Made by a program: the position numbers and the translations under genes. A DNA stretch of 64,000 nt, taken from assembly GCA_038503065.1 (NCBI GenBank), contig JBCAMK010000001.1:3472001-3536000 (forward strand), read 5' to 3'. The DNA comes from Paragyromitra xinjiangensis. Lineage: Eukaryota > Ascomycota > Pezizomycetes > Pezizales > Discinaceae. The notes beneath the pieces are model-generated. The model was given only the letters and a program-made list of their open reading frames with translations. It did no database searches and was not told the origin of the DNA. Each line of letters opens with the position of its first letter. Positions within the stretch are counted from its first letter, which is position 1. Below, piece by piece: positions 42,101-55,219 of the stretch.

Positions 42101-43471
42101 AGTGTAAGACAAGTGAAGCATTCCTATCTTTCATTCCTAGCTTTCATTCCTAGGTAGCTTTTTCATTTTCATCTGGGCTTAGTGAAACATATTTGTTGCA
42201 ATCCAAACAACATCCCTGGTTTTTTTGTTTGCCTCTGTTTTGTTGTCCATTAGTGGTGAAACCCCGCAAAAGCAAATTTATTGCATTGATTATAGCGCGT
42301 CCTTATTTTTCATATATGCATTCCTTCTGGTTCGATATTTAACACGAGAGGAAGCAAATCTCACGAGCGAATTCGCGGAGAGGGAAATAGTAAATCTTAG
42401 CAGATGACTTTGACAGGTTTAACCTGTATGCACTTGCCGGTAATCTGGTAGATATCGAACCAGAATAAAGTAACACCTATCTTCCATCTTTCCTAATCTG
42501 ATACTGCTCTCCATTATCTTTATGATTAAACCCAGTCACGGCGAGGTCGTTGACGATGGGTTTTGGTTTATCAGAGCGTGCTCTATTGCCTTTGTGCGAG
42601 GCACAGCTTCCATGTTTGTCGCGGCCACTTCAGTTCTTTGCCGTAGTTTGTTGGACGCAAGTAGAAGTGTCTCTAGTGTCTTCTTTAACGTACATACACA
42701 CGAAAGACGTCGTGTTACTCCACTATTCTCAAGCATGAGGGAATGGGTACGCAAAAATTAACAAACCTTTGTGTTTGCGCTTGCAAGGTGCTCTGTACTT
42801 GCCGTGGCTGTTACAGCTTTGGTGATTCTCTGTATTTTTTTTAGAAAGACGGTTTATGTCAATTCAAGGGTTAGAGACACACGAGCAGGTAAGAGAAATT
42901 CCGTACATCATCACCTAGCTGGATATTGACTTGAGACATGGCAATTGTGTTTCGTCAGGGATTTTTTTTTTTTTCCGGCTCGTGTGCTGTGCTGCGAGGA
43001 TTGTCAGAACTGATAACAGCCACACAGGTGCATACATGTAGCTAAGTACAAGCAGGGTAACTCCGCAATCCTTATCAGCATGCAACTGCGACAGATAGTG
43101 CTGGCTGCTCAAGAAAGCCAACTGGTCCTAACAAGCGTAAGATGAACAAAGTGATACGCTGGAAATGCTGTTTGGTAGTGTTATATTACAGCACATTCAC
43201 AGACCTTCGGAAAGCAAAAAAATGAACGAAACAAAACTAAAAACTAAAAACGCTCAAAATTCAATAATAGCCCTAGCATAGGAGACAGAATATGACCATT
43301 GCTTCTCTCCTCAAGCGCCACAACACAAAAGCATCAGGCATAAAAAGATAATAGATTCGTATGGATCCGTTCCCAAACACATGACACCAGACCAAAGGCA
43401 TGATAAACAGCTCCACGGTTAGTTACCACGTGGTTGACTTCGTATTCTAGCCGTTTTCTCGTTCCATCCAG
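42101..43471. other. Intergenic between convergent genes
   Basis: 1.37 kb with small frames on both strands and no recognised domain. Poly-T (42961-42974) and AT-rich stretches. Confidence 0.5.
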
Positions 43472-44293
43472 TCACCCAGCCTACCCAGCACAATAGTGAT
43501 GTGTCGCTCGTTAGATATTCTGGCAGAAATCCCAATCATGACAATTTATGGAGCCGGGTTTTCCTATAATCCCTTGTCAATAATGCAACATCTATTGAGC
43601 TTGAACCAAGATCTGCGTACATACCCTGACGATATACTTAATTTTCTTTTCGTACGCAGGTCTATCCTTTCTAAAGAGGTTGTAGGCGTCGGCTTGAGCC
43701 GGAGAATCCGGGTTCGGATCGTCTAGAAGGTCCTGAATACCAAGAAGGATTTGTTTGATGGTGATAGCAGGTTTCCAGCCTTCTTCTTCATTAAGGATGC
43801 TAAGGCAGACGGTGCCCGAAGGGTACACGTTGGGATGAAATAGTGGAGGAACAAATTTGCCTGCGAGAGAAAAAAATACAAAAGTCAGTGAAGAATGACA
43901 CTAACAATCAAACAGAGAGGTACGGGGATATACACTTGGGTGGCTTGGTAGGATATTCTGTTACAACCCAGAGTTCTATCAGTACCTCTTTACCCAATAG
44001 CTCACTTCCCTAGCCAAAGGCGAACCCACCTTCTGGGAAGATCATGTCAAGCTTGAAGAGCCCTCCTTCCCAGATAGTTTTCTCCTTGCCCGGAACACCA
44101 CAACTCCACTTCATGAGATCAAGACCGCCTTGTGGGCTTTTCGCAGGTTTAGCAAAGAACCCGAATGGATGATCCTTACGCCATTGTTTCCTATGATTGT
44201 GTCAACTTGGATATCGCCATAGTGTAGGGGGATTTTGCAAATGCGACAAAGAGCATACCGTTCTTCCTGCAATCGGTTGACACAGAGTGACAT
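43472..44293 (-). CDS. ubc9: SUMO-conjugating enzyme E2
   Basis: Exons (minus) 44293-44259, 44190-44030, 43957-43934, 43860-43625 and 43480-43472 give 154 aa, close to the usual ~157. The start [23 protein letters not shown], the HPN motif (about 82-84), the catalytic Cys at about 92 (SGTVCLSIL) and [19 protein letters not shown] are diagnostic. It transfers SUMO from the E1 to substrates. Exon 3 is 24 nt. The last exon is modelled as only 9 nt, giving a C-terminal VRAG; this end is the least certain part, since other acceptors downstream would give different tails. Confidence 0.9.
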
Positions 44294-44977
44294 GACAGCA
44301 GCGCGTTTCCCGTGATATCTTGAGCAAAAGCTTAGCAAATACTACTATCAGAGAAAAGTAAACGTTGATTAACGCAGCTTGCGGGATCAAAGGGATGTTT
44401 GTAGTGACGATGCGAGGAGAAGAAAGCAGTTGTCAAGCAAAGACTCTCCGAAGCGCGACGCCGTGGAGGGTTGCCTCAACCTCACCAGAACCCTTCAAGC
44501 GCGAAGGGGTAGAATCGAAAAACACACACACGCCGGACTAACACTTTAGAAATGCTTTTAAATGCTTTAAAATTATTTGCGAACGCTTAGAAGCGCTTTC
44601 ATGCATGTTACCTGAGTCTGATGTGACGACCGTGTTCTCGCAATCATTGGCCAAGCACACTCGCAGTCGAGCACAGGCACCTACAAAGTACCACATGCCT
44701 CCAAGAGAGTAGGCTTAGCATTAGGACTACGCGACATGGCATACCGACCCACGGCCTGTACCTCGAATTCATACCCTGCGAACCCAAAGCTAGACGATAT
44801 ATGTTCTTTTGGGGATTGGGCTGTGATGTCTAATGTGAATGAAGTTCATTGCTTAGTAAACTAGAACTTGCATGTGATGCAGTAAACCATGTCCAAGCCC
44901 CACCACTTACCTTGCCCCTCCTCTACCTCACCGTCTCGATCTCTCAAATCCCTTCGAATATCTATACGATACTCTTC
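44294..44977. promoter_or_regulatory. Divergent intergenic region ubc9/pex19
   Basis: 684 bp between two outward-facing start codons. No specific motif recognised. The frame before 44978 is open but starts without ATG and has no homology. Confidence 0.5.
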
Positions 44978-46107
44978 ATGGAGCCCCAAAGAGCTACCGA
45001 ATCCTCCCTAGAAGAATCAGGGCCAAGTCCGGGAAAGAAATCTGAAGTGCTTCCCCCCAACCCCACAGTCGGCGAAGATTCCGATTCCGATTCCGATGAA
45101 TTAGATGATTTAGATGGTCGGTGAAATCTCTTAGTGAAACAAAAACATACGCGCAGCTTAGCTTATCTTTCTTAAATATTATAGATCTGCTCGATGAGTT
45201 TGAAGGGCCCTCAAACCCGAAAGCCGCTTCGAACCCAGCAAAAGCCGGGGGCCAGGGTGTACCCAAAGGTGACTCAACAGGATCTCTTGACGACGACTTT
45301 GCCCGTCAGCTGCAGCTTGGGATGCAAGATTTGTTGGGGGAGATACAAGATTCAGTACGTGAATTAAATTAGTTTCGGGAATACTCCGAATCGTATAGTC
45401 CTTAGAATTAACTTATTTCCTTAGAAAGAGCTTCAAGATCAATTCGAGCACCTAGTGAAAGAGCTCAGTGATGCTGCCACAGCCGGTGGCCCAAACAAAG
45501 CAGCGCCCTCCTCATCCTCGGCCGTTCCAAAACCCACTGCAACACCGGCAAACTTTCAAGATCGCATAAAACAGACTATGGAGAGGATGAAGTCTTCAGA
45601 AGCTGAAGTGGATGCAGCTGTTGCAGACTCGGATGGAGATGACTTCCTTGCAGAGATGTTGAAGCAAATGCAAGGTGCGGCTGGTGATGGGGAGAGCGAT
45701 GAGGATTTTTCAAAGATGCTCTTAACCATGATGGAACAGTTGACCAGCAAGGAGATTCTTTACGAGCCCATGCGAGAGCTGGCCGACAAGTATCCGACAT
45801 GGCTGGACAAGAATGAAGGAAAGCAGCCGAAAGAGGATATCGATAGATATAGAGAACAGTATGGTGTGGTGAAGGAGATTGTTGCTAAATTTGAGGAGCC
45901 AGCATACCGCGATGAAAACGATAAAGATCGAGATTATATCATTGATCGCATGCAGAAGGTCCGTTTTTTCTTATGCTTTTTCTGTTCATGTCTAATCTCT
46001 TGGTTTAGATGCAAGCTGCCGGAGCGCCGCCAACAGAATTAATGGGGGAAATGGGTCAGGGTCTCGATCTTCCACCTGATGTTGACTCTAATTGCACAAT
46101 TTCATAG
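44978..46107 (+). CDS. pex19: Peroxin 19, import receptor for peroxisomal membrane proteins
   Basis: Exons 44978-45116, 45185-45354, 45425-45958 and 46009-46107 give 313 aa. The N-terminus is acidic and disordered, with the Pex3-binding region near DDLDDLLDEFEG. The helical C-terminal domain includes LVKELSDAA, LTMMEQLTSKEILYEPMREL and DKYPTWLDKN, the usual Pex19 signature. The protein ends in CTIS, a CaaX box for farnesylation that Pex19 normally carries. It binds new peroxisomal membrane proteins in the cytosol and docks on Pex3. Confidence 0.93.
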
Positions 46108-46674
46108 CCAGGTGTTTTTCTTATTCTAGATTCGGTCGGTAAGTGAAAGTGGTTGGTGGGTTGTAAGATATAATTAGGACGTATTAAAAAAAACAACCAA
46201 CACTGTATCATCAGCCTTAGTACCTTAATATTTTTGGGGCAAAATTAAATATTGCTAGTCCCTAGCAGCGATGGTAGTCAGGGATTTATAAGCAAAGGCA
46301 GATGTATTAGTTATCTAAATAATCGACCGTGATCTCACCGTTATTGTTTACCGTCACCGTACCAGAGCCCTCAAAATTGTGGTTTCCATGTAACTTTGGC
46401 AACATTCGATTTCGCCTGAGATATGAGAAAGACTCATTCTAGAACAAGCAATTGTGCTCTGAGGATGTTATGCCTCACAAAAGCGCCATAGATTCTATGG
46501 GAAAATTATGTGTTATGGACGAATACAGATTCAACCCAAAAAAGAAGAAAAAAGTAATTGGAAAGTCAACCGTACGCCACAAGGTAGAAATACAAATGCC
46601 CACAAAACCCGACCAAATATAGTTAGTCCTACAGCTGATACCAGCGACGCCGCTCTCATTCATCTGATAAGTAT
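46108..46674. other. Intergenic between convergent genes
   Basis: 567 bp, AT-rich, no gene seen. Confidence 0.5.
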
Positions 46675-47540
46675 TTAAGTCACAGAGGCGGAGATCAAGT
46701 TCTTTTGGCTCCGGAAGTTGGTTGGGTCTTTCATGACATGGTCAAAATCCAAATCTAGTTGAGAGAGTAGAGCCTCAAGTTCCTCGCCTTCACGCTCAAT
46801 AATCTCATCAAAATCATCGTCTTGGTCGACACCTGTAAGCCTTGATTAGGACGGAGATTTACGGTTTCAATATGCCATGGCGATTCGTACCCACAGCTTG
46901 ATCAACTTGATCGGGGAGCTCGTAGTATTGTGTGTCATCAAACTCGGGTTCTTCCTCTTCGTAAATGGTTGATATAGTTGCAGCAGCTCTGGCCTGTGTT
47001 GCCTCCCACCGTTTTTGTTCGGATACAAAAATTAAACGCATCATCTGTGCCAAGTTGGGTGTTAGACATTGTTCTCGTAGCAGGAAAATAAATAAGAGTG
47101 GGAGTAAAATATAAAAAGGGTGAATAGAACACGAAAGGAAAACGAAGGAGAAGAAGAAAAGAGAGGGAAATAAAATAAAAGAAAGGCAATACTAAATGAT
47201 ATACCTCGTCTTCCCCGCCCCTAGATTTCACAATCCTGTCCTCGCGTCCACTTTTGACCTTTTTTAAGAACAAGTTCCGCCGTGTCTCACGGCCTTTTTC
47301 ACGAGAAGTGAAAACAGGTATTGGTTTGAACAATCTTTTGGGTGCGAGAAAGTTGGGCGGGGATGAAGGCGGCGAAGGGAGCATTTTAAGACTGAACATT
47401 CCAGTAACGGTGTTTTGGGGGCGTGTGGACAAGGGCGAGGACCGAGAGGGAGTATGTGGAAGCGCTGGTGAGGGCTTACGCGGGGTGGTGGGATTGTGCA
47501 TCCGAGGAACCTCACGAGCAAAGTCCGCTGCGATGGTCAT
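46675..47540 (-). CDS. Conserved-looking protein of unknown function
   Basis: Exons (minus) 47540-47205, 47044-46891 and 46832-46675 give 215 aa. I do not recognise the family. Residues 1-70 are Pro/Ser/Thr-rich (PSPALPHTPSRSSPLST, PSPPSSPP) with several possible SP/TP phosphosites. A basic block follows (SREKGRETRRNLFLKKVKSGRED), then a helix-rich middle (MMRLIFVSEQKRWEATQARAA) and an acidic C-terminus (EEEEPEFDD, FDEIIEREGEELEALLSQLDLD). The phase-consistent three-exon structure and codon pattern support a real gene. It is divergent with rae1, with 333 bp between the starts. Probably a nuclear or cytosolic regulator; that is a guess. Confidence 0.7.
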
Positions 47541-47873
47541 GGTAAAGTGGAAGTTTATGGAGGATCGCGTGGTGGAGTGCGAGAGAGAGACGCGTTAAGC
47601 AACAGAACGCGACCTTCTGAGCCAACCACATGCTTTATGCAGCCACAAAACCACAGTAGCCCCAGCCACCGCGTCTCCCCCGCCATTTACATTTCCCTGA
47701 TCCACAAAGCGTGACAAAGAACACTAGAACGCTTGTGCGGCTCGTCTAACAACAACATCGCTTGCGGCAATTCAAGCACCAACTTAGTCGATTGACCGAG
47801 TCCACGCCGACCCTTAACATTATCGCCAGCCAAACACATCCTAACCCTCATCAGAGTCCGCTTCTCTACAGCA
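47541..47873. promoter_or_regulatory. Divergent intergenic region unknown/rae1
   Basis: 333 bp between two outward-facing starts, the shortest such region here. No motif recognised. Confidence 0.5.
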
Positions 47874-49190
47874 ATGTCACTTTTCGGAACTGCTACTACC
47901 TCAACGCCTGCCGCTACCGCCAACAACACCCAAGGCGATTTAAGTAAGGATGTCGAGCTCACAACCCCTCCTGAAGACAGCGTTTCCGATCTCTCATTCT
48001 CCCCCCAGTCTGAGCATCTAGCAGTTGCCTCATGGGATAGCAAAGTTCGCATTTACGAAATTTCGGAAACTGGTCAGTCTATTGGGAAGGCTCTATACGA
48101 GCATCAAGGTCCTGTTCTATCGGTTCATTGGTCGAAGGTTGGCTAACCTACCTGGTTTGAGCTCCGGCGCGCCTCAGCGTCATTAATACTAATCATTATT
48201 TTACGCCTAGGATGGTACTAAAGTTGTTTCCGGTGGGGCTGATAAAGCTGCCCGCATGTTTGATGTCCAATCCGGACAGTCTCAACAAGTTGCTGCCCAC
48301 GATGAACCCGTTCGCTGTGTTCGAATGTTTCAAGCACCAAACGCGGGCGAAATGCTTGTTACGGGTTCTTGGGATAAGACTCTCAAATACTGGGATCTTC
48401 GGCAGCAGCAACCAGCCGCAACCGTGCAGATGCAAGAACGAGTGTATACTCTTGACGTTTGTCAGGGTTTACTGGTTTGCGGTACTGCGGAAAGATACAT
48501 CAACGTCATAAATTTAGCCAACCCAACCACTATCTTCAAAACTATCCAGAGTCCGCTAAAGTGGCAGACAAGAGTTGTTAGTTGCTTCCCCGATGCCACG
48601 GGGTTTGCGGTTGGAAGTATCGAAGGGAGATGCGCAATTCAGTATGTGGAGGAGAAGAATGCAAGGTAAACCTTATACCCATGATTGTGGTGTATGTATC
48701 TAAACTGAGCACCAAAGCTAATATTTCCCCTAGCATGAACTTTTCGTTCAAGTGCCACCGGGAAACCCCGTCAACTGGCGTCGCAAATGTCTACAGTGTG
48801 AATGACATATCTTTTCACCCAACTTTCGGAACCTTTTCTACTGCAGGCTCAGATGGCACTTTCCATTTCTGGTACGTATTTTTTGCCTATTCTTCTTTTT
48901 CTGCAATTGCTACTCTAGATGTCGACTTCCCGCCGGACACGCCAAATCTCACCTAACGATTTCTGTACAGGGACAAGGATGCCAAACATCGCCTTAAGGG
49001 ATTCCCACCCGTCAACGGGAGTATCCCAGCTACTGGCTTCAACAGAAACGGGAACATATTTGCGTATGCCATCAGCTATGACTGGAGCAAGGGGCACCAG
49101 GCCAATAACCCACAATATCCTACCAAAGTTATGTTACATCCTATTAAGGAAGATGAAGCGAAGCCAAGGCCCGTCCCGAAGAAGCGGTAG
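47874..49190 (+). CDS. rae1: mRNA export factor Rae1/Gle2, WD40 protein
   Basis: Exons 47874-48137, 48211-48665, 48734-48871 and 48971-49190 give 358 aa. The N-terminus is FG-like and low complexity; then come WD repeats with [47 protein letters not shown], and the Rae1 signature [14 protein letters not shown] and [21 protein letters not shown] and [17 protein letters not shown] are also diagnostic. It binds nuclear-pore Nup98-type GLEBS motifs and serves mRNA export and mitosis. All junctions keep phase. Confidence 0.93.
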
Positions 49191-50675
49191 TTCAGTACAT
49201 GTGGGAATGTGGGAAACCGTCTGTTGGAGTGTTTTTGGTAAGGTCCTGCTGAGACGAAATTGTTGGCGTTCCTGGCTATCGAAAGGAGTTCTTGTATTTG
49301 TTTCGCTATTGAGCTGTTTGAGAAGCCTGGTTTAGGCTATGTCTTGAAATCTCCAGCAAAAGAGAATGGTATTTGGTATTGATGCAGGGGTTCGAATATG
49401 TGTTCATTTGTATTTTATTTATAACCCGCAAATCCAGAGTGAGAATTAGCTTGTTTGGCCCGTCCACGTATAAAGAAATAGCCACAAAGTTTTAACGAAA
49501 TTCGAGCCGGCTAGCCCCAAACTTCAAGACAGGCCAAAAAAAACTGCGTGCTAGCACCTGAACTCTCGGAGTGAAGAGTTGTCATCTCTAAAGCAACTAA
49601 CAGCCTCATGCAAGTGGTGTTAAATCATAAGTGAGAAGCGCGAAGTTAGAATATTCTAAGCAGCACAGATTGCGAAAGGTACATACATGATGGGGTAAGC
49701 TTGTGGAGGACGGTGAATGAAAACGAGAAACTCGAACTGTGCGTGTGATATGCAGAAACCCTCCCCCGTGACGTCGTTCCGAAATACTGATCTATGCTCA
49801 TGCAGAGGATGTTGGACAGATGATTTCGGCGTCTAGATGCACAGCAGATCTTGCGGGAGCCAATGACTTTTCGGTTTGCTTACATTAGAATTTGGCCATC
49901 AAACTTCGGACTCTCAAACTGATGACAAATTTCCTGATTTCTATCTCATATTCCCTCATCGAATTCTTTGCATTGTCGTGCAGAAGTTATGCATGAAGTT
50001 AAAAAAGAAAGGGACGAGTGGGGGGACGGTTACGAAGCGCAGGTACTATGCACAACAGCCGATGATGCGTTATTTGGTGCATTACCAAACGGTGATGACA
50101 TGCGTGCCTAGAAATGTTCTTTAACAGATTGAAATTCGACCCGGGAAAAAGAAGAACACCAAGCCAACAGGACGAAGAAAATTAAAATGACCCCAAGGGC
50201 AAGAGACAAGGCGACCGGTCCTTATGTGTTCCCCCGCCTTCAACCTCGCTTTCTTTTGCCTTTTCTAATAAAGTAAGTCTCAAATTAGATGGGATGGGAA
50301 TAGGGTCATTGCGGTCCGAGACTTGGGTTATTGTAAGCCGCAGCTAAGTTAACAGGCTATGTACTCCAGATAGATGGGCTAGGGTATTTAGATACCCGTC
50401 GATGTTAGGCGGGTGCGCTTGCAACGAGAGTCCTTTGGTTTTCCCTGATAGCTATGAGTCAAATCAAAGGGTTTTTTTCTTCAACCCTCCCCCCCCTCCC
50501 CCTCGATATCGGCCCTTCCACTCCGCTTTTTTCCCGGCTATTCCTCTATAAAACTGATCGTGCACAATCTTCCTCCTTTCGCTCCTCCTTGCTTGACGAG
50601 TTTTCTCTCTATTTCCTATCGCCAGTCGCAATTGAGTAACCCCGCCATCGTCGTGTTAACCCCGTTCTTGCGACC
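49191..50675. other. Intergenic upstream of asparagine synthetase
   Basis: 1.5 kb with no supported gene. It contains one GCN4/CPC1-type site (50455-50461, listed separately) and CT-rich tracts at 50480-50600. Confidence 0.5.
50455..50461 (+). promoter_or_regulatory. Candidate CPC1/GCN4 site TGAGTCA
   Basis: The 7-bp AP-1-like site sits 215 bp before the asparagine synthetase ATG. Amino-acid genes in fungi are commonly under cross-pathway control through this site. Single sites also occur by chance (others are seen at 15.1 and 19.0 kb), so function is inferred. Confidence 0.45.
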
Positions 50676-53010
50676 ATGTGTGGTGAGAACTGCCCCCTCA
50701 CTTGCACCACTATGTAATAAGAAAACTGATAGAAAGAAAAAATAACAATCATAAAGGAATCTTCGCCTGTCACAAGCACCCTGATGTGCACAAGTTCAAG
50801 CCTCAGGCTTTGCAACTGGCCAAAGCGTACAAAATTCTTCCTCCGATATCCTTCTAGAAAGTTGGACACTAATATCTCACTGTAGTGTGCGCCATCGTGG
50901 ACCTGACTGGAGTGAGCCGCGTCTCGTTTCTGCATTTCTAAACTTCAATCCTAACATTTTAATTTATTTACCTACTTTTAGGCGGAAATGTCATTGCCAA
51001 TGATACAAGTAATTCCAAATTTACCTCACTCGGGATTTTTGGACAATAAACTTACTCAAAAAAAACCACAGTTTTGACCCACGAACGTCTAAGCATTGTC
51101 GGAATTGGTAGTTTTCCTATCCCGCGTAGTGGGGGAAAAAGATAGGACTGTGATTTTCTAACTATCACACAACAGACAGCGGAGCGCAACCACTTGTCAA
51201 CGAGGAGGGCACGATCTTCTTGGCTGTCAATGGAGAAATTTATAACCACAGAATACTACGCAAGAAGCTCAAGGCCAACGCAAAGTTCAAGACCCACTCG
51301 GATTGTGAGGTCATCTTGCATTTGGTGGGACATCAGTCTCCAAGTCTTAATTTTGCGCTAGAAGCATATACTAATTCGATCACCAGTATCCCGAGCATGA
51401 CATCGATACACCAAAATTGCTTGATGGAATGTTCTCTTTTGTCCTTTATGACAAAACGAGGGACCGTACCATCGCCGCACGTGACCCGATTGGTATTACT
51501 AGTTTTTATCAGGGCTGGTCTTCAAAAACCCCTGGTGCTGTCTACTTCGCCTCAGAATTGAAGTGCCTTCATCCAGTTTGCGACAAGATCATTCCCTTCC
51601 CCCCAGGACATGTGTACGATTCCGCCACCGGTGAAACCAGCAGGTACTTCCAACCTTCATGGTGGGAGCCGGCCAAAGTGCCCTCAACCCCGGTCGATTA
51701 CAGACGTATTAGAACTACATTGGAAAAGGCAGTCCGTAAGCGGCTCATGGCTGAAGTGCCTTACGGAGTGTTGTTATCCGGAGGCCTTGATTCGAGTTTG
51801 ATTGCCTCGATTGCTGCCCGCGAGACGGAGAAGTTGAAGATCAAGTCTGGGGTGTCCAACGGCAGTGTAGTTCCACACGAGTTAGTTGGTATCGACGAAG
51901 ACGATGATCTCTCAACAATCACTGCTTTACCAGAATTGCACTCTTTTTCCATTGGTCTTCCAGGATCACCGGATACCGTCGCAGCTCAGAGGGTTGCCAA
52001 ATATTTGGGGACTGTTCACCACGAATTCAACTTTACCCTTCAAGAGGGTCTGGATGCTCTTCGGGACGTTATATATCATCTAGAAACATTCGATGTGACC
52101 ACTATTCGTGCATCAACGCCAATGTATCTCCTTAGCAGGAAAATAAAAGCTCAAGGAGTAAAAATGGTTCTTAGCGGGGAAGGAAGCGATGAGATATTTG
52201 GCGGTTACCTCTACTTCGTCAACGCTCCTAGTAAGGAAGAGTTCCATGAGGAGACAATTAAGAGAGTTAAGAACCTTCACCTCTCAGATTGCCTAAGGGC
52301 CAACAAGTCTACTTCTGCTTGGGGTGTTGAAGCTCGTGTTCCTTTCCTGGACAAAGAGGTTTGACTTTCATAGATTTATTTTTACCCAGTGACAATTATG
52401 TCTGACCTTAATCTGTATAGTTTCTGGAAGTCTCGATGAACATTGACCCTAGTGATAAACTGATCGTTAAGGGGGAACGCCTTGAGAAATACATCCTCAG
52501 AAAGGCGTTTGATACTAGTGATGAGCCGGACATGAAGCCTTACCTCCCTGAAGACATCCTTTGGCGTCAAAAAGAACAGTTCAGTGATGGCGTCGGATAT
52601 GGGTGGATTGACGTGTTAAAGGTGCACTCTAGAAACCCCCCTTGCGGTCCCGCATTTAGTAGGAAGTGACGACTAACTACTAAATTAAGGATACCGCCGA
52701 AAAAATGGTCACCGACGAGCAGTTGAAGAACCCTAAGCCGGAGTGGGGTGGTGACGCCCCTGATAGCAAGGAAGGTTACTGGTATCGGTGCATGTTCGAC
52801 GAGCAGTTTCCTATCCAGTGTGCTTCTACTGTCATGAGGTGGAAGCCTACTTGGTCCAATCAAACAGATCCTAGCGGAAGGTGGGTGTTTGAGCGATCAT
52901 CTTATGTCTATTCCTTGATAAGCCGAAATTGCTTCTTCTAGTGAGGGATCTCGATGGCTAACAACTGCGAAAACAGGGCCATTGACATTCATGTTGCCAA
53001 GTACGACTAA
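50676..53010 (+). CDS. asn1: Asparagine synthetase (glutamine-hydrolysing)
   Basis: Ten exons: 50676-50682, 50757-50826, 50886-50911, 50982-51008, 51071-51106, 51176-51324, 51387-52358, 52421-52621, 52690-52880, 52977-53010; 570 aa. The start [12 protein letters not shown] puts the nucleophilic Cys at position 2, as the class II glutaminase domain requires. [19 protein letters not shown] and AVNGEIYNH complete that domain. The synthetase domain has the PP-loop [11 protein letters not shown] (about 236) and [14 protein letters not shown], and ends near MRWKPTW. It makes asparagine from aspartate, glutamine and ATP in the cytosol. Five short exons crowd the 5' end, the first only 7 nt. Confidence 0.94.
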
Positions 53011-54277
53011 ACTTATGGCGGATCGCCCCCTAGTATATGTCCGAACATGATAAACGGGTAAAAATCATTCACATTTGGGTGGCCTATTGTATATTTGTTA
53101 CGGGTTACTTCTTGAGATGGATAGAAGATAAGCCGTATGATATTGCCGAGAATTGTTTTCATGTGGACCGTCTGTTCCTGGCTGTGGCTTCAACTCTGTT
53201 CTTTATGGTACTCCAAAATATCCAGGCTTGATTTCATGAAGACCACTTGTTTTTCCTAGATTGAGGGATACTCTGCACTCTGTAGCGGATCCTCTCGATT
53301 CCACGAAAGAGGGTCAAGTTTAAAAGAAGAATTGATCATTCCCACTATGGAGAGCTACTTTTGATATCTCCACCACTAGTACTTCTCAAAGTAATTCCTA
53401 TCAATAATGTACCTCCCCATGCCGCCTATAGAAAATTTTACTTCTGATAGTGAAATATAGCGTGGTTTCTCCCTGCGTACATCTCATCATGGCCATAGCA
53501 CTTTTTAGAAGTTAGAACGTTCCACTATGCAATTTTTACAGCAAGAGGTAGGGTCTAGTTCCACGACAATCACTGTTTTCCCTAGCCTATACAAAGCTAT
53601 TCAGTTTTCACAACATGATCCTAGAGACTTATTAGCTTTGCTTGTGTAATTTGGCTTACTGTGGGACTCGGGAATACGGTCGGAAAAGGCGGTCGAGGTC
53701 TAAGTCTGCGCGCGTCATACCTTTGAGTATATTTTGAAGGATTTAGGGTATGCCATATATACAATCAAGCCTCATTTATTGATTTCGCTGTGGGGGCCAA
53801 CACACTGGTTTCTTTTAAAAGCACACATACGCCTTAACCAAAGTCATGATATTACGACAAAACAGTTCTCCTTACGTATCCTGCCCTTTTAAAACCTAAT
53901 ACTCAAATCCAAATTCTTCGTGTATATGCGGTTATAGCCTTAGAGCACCTTTTTTATTCCTTCCCCCGTAAGCGTTTTTCAGTTACACTTAATTTATCTT
54001 TACTCTTTACCACTTTCGGGAATCGAGAATACTGATCACGTTTGAGGGAAGCCACACATTAGCCTCCTACACTCCACCTTGGAGATAAGGAGTTTCACAA
54101 AAGGCCCAAGCTTACAAGTGACATCTTTCTTAGTAGCCATCAAACCGAGAAAGCATATATGATGTATTCTAACTGGATAGAAAGGGTGGATGGATTAGGG
54201 CAAGTCTTTAGAACGTTTACCTCTTTCTATCATTATTAATTATTATCCCCTTGGATTTTTTTGAAAAGAAAAAGATA
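53011..54277. other. Intergenic between convergent genes
   Basis: 1.27 kb, no supported gene; small AT-rich frames only. Confidence 0.5.
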
Positions 54278-55219
54278 TTACAACGCGCTCCTCCTCGCCA
54301 CTTCACTTCCATGCGCTCTCACAACCTCGTCCATAAGCTCCCTCAACTTCCCACACCCGTCCAATGCAACCGCCATCATTCCTTCCAACCTCTCGAGCCT
54401 AACCTTTGTCTCCAGCTGCAGTAAGGCGATCTTCTCCCCACCACCAATCGTCCCCACAGTGATACTTGGAAGATCAGATTCCTCGAGATTATTCATATCT
54501 AATAACGGATCCTCTCCCTCGTCCCCGGAATTATTACTACCACTACGAACGAAGTGGGAGCCGGCAGTGCAAGCGACCACATAATCATTCATGGGGACGC
54601 CGGCATCAATAAGAGCAAGAGTGCAGGCGTTGATGCAGGTAGCGAGAACGGAGCCGTCTTGGGAGAGAATGTGGAAGGTGATGAGGATTTCGGAGCGCGG
54701 GTGGAGTTGGGTTAGGATTGCTTCAGAGAATGTCCGTTGGAGGGCGGTTTGCATTTCTTGGACCCGTCTATACATGTTGGGTTAGTCTTAAAGTGCCCAT
54801 GAACGTGCCTAGAATTTTAAGTTTGACTAAGTCAAGAAAACAGAGGGGTAAGGAATCACTCGTGGAGAAAGATGACATACTTATCTCCTCTAGCTCTCTT
54901 CTTCCTATCATTTCCACTAAATGCTGCGAAACAAACCTCCACGGTTACCGTCGCCCTGTCTTGATTCCTGTTTCCTCCAATTTTGGGCTCTACCGGACCA
55001 GTAACTGTACATATTACTTTTGTATTTCCCCACTCTACATACGAGGAACCATCCGCCGCTCTGGTGTTTGACAGTCGGGCATCAAAGCAACGAAGCTCGT
55101 TCCAACGCCGGCCATCAATCCGGAGCCCTTCGGGGGAGAGGAGTTCATGATGAGACTAAAATTGGACTCTGGTCAGTTTCACCGCAAATCGGAGGCCGGA
55201 GAAAAGTAATTGGTACCAT
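54278..55219 (-). CDS. rrp41: Exosome core subunit Rrp41/Ski6
   Basis: Exons (minus) 55219-55217, 55155-54881 and 54767-54278 give 255 aa. RNase PH fold signatures: LLSPEGLRIDGRRWNELR, GSSYVEWGNTKVICTVTGPVEPK, VTVEVCFAAFSG, then RVQEMQTALQRTFSEAIL and CINACTLALIDAGVPMNDYV. This order identifies Rrp41 among the six RNase PH-like ring subunits. The ring guides RNA to Rrp44 and Rrp6 and is the partner of the Ski complex. As in ski8, exon 1 is just the ATG, here with a GTACCA donor, giving M-SHHELLSPEG; without this intron the frame has a stop before LLSPEG. Confidence 0.9.

Noticed and set aside
53037..53231. 64-codon frame after asparagine synthetase
   Set aside because: Lies in the 3' flank, no homology or splice signals; chance frame.
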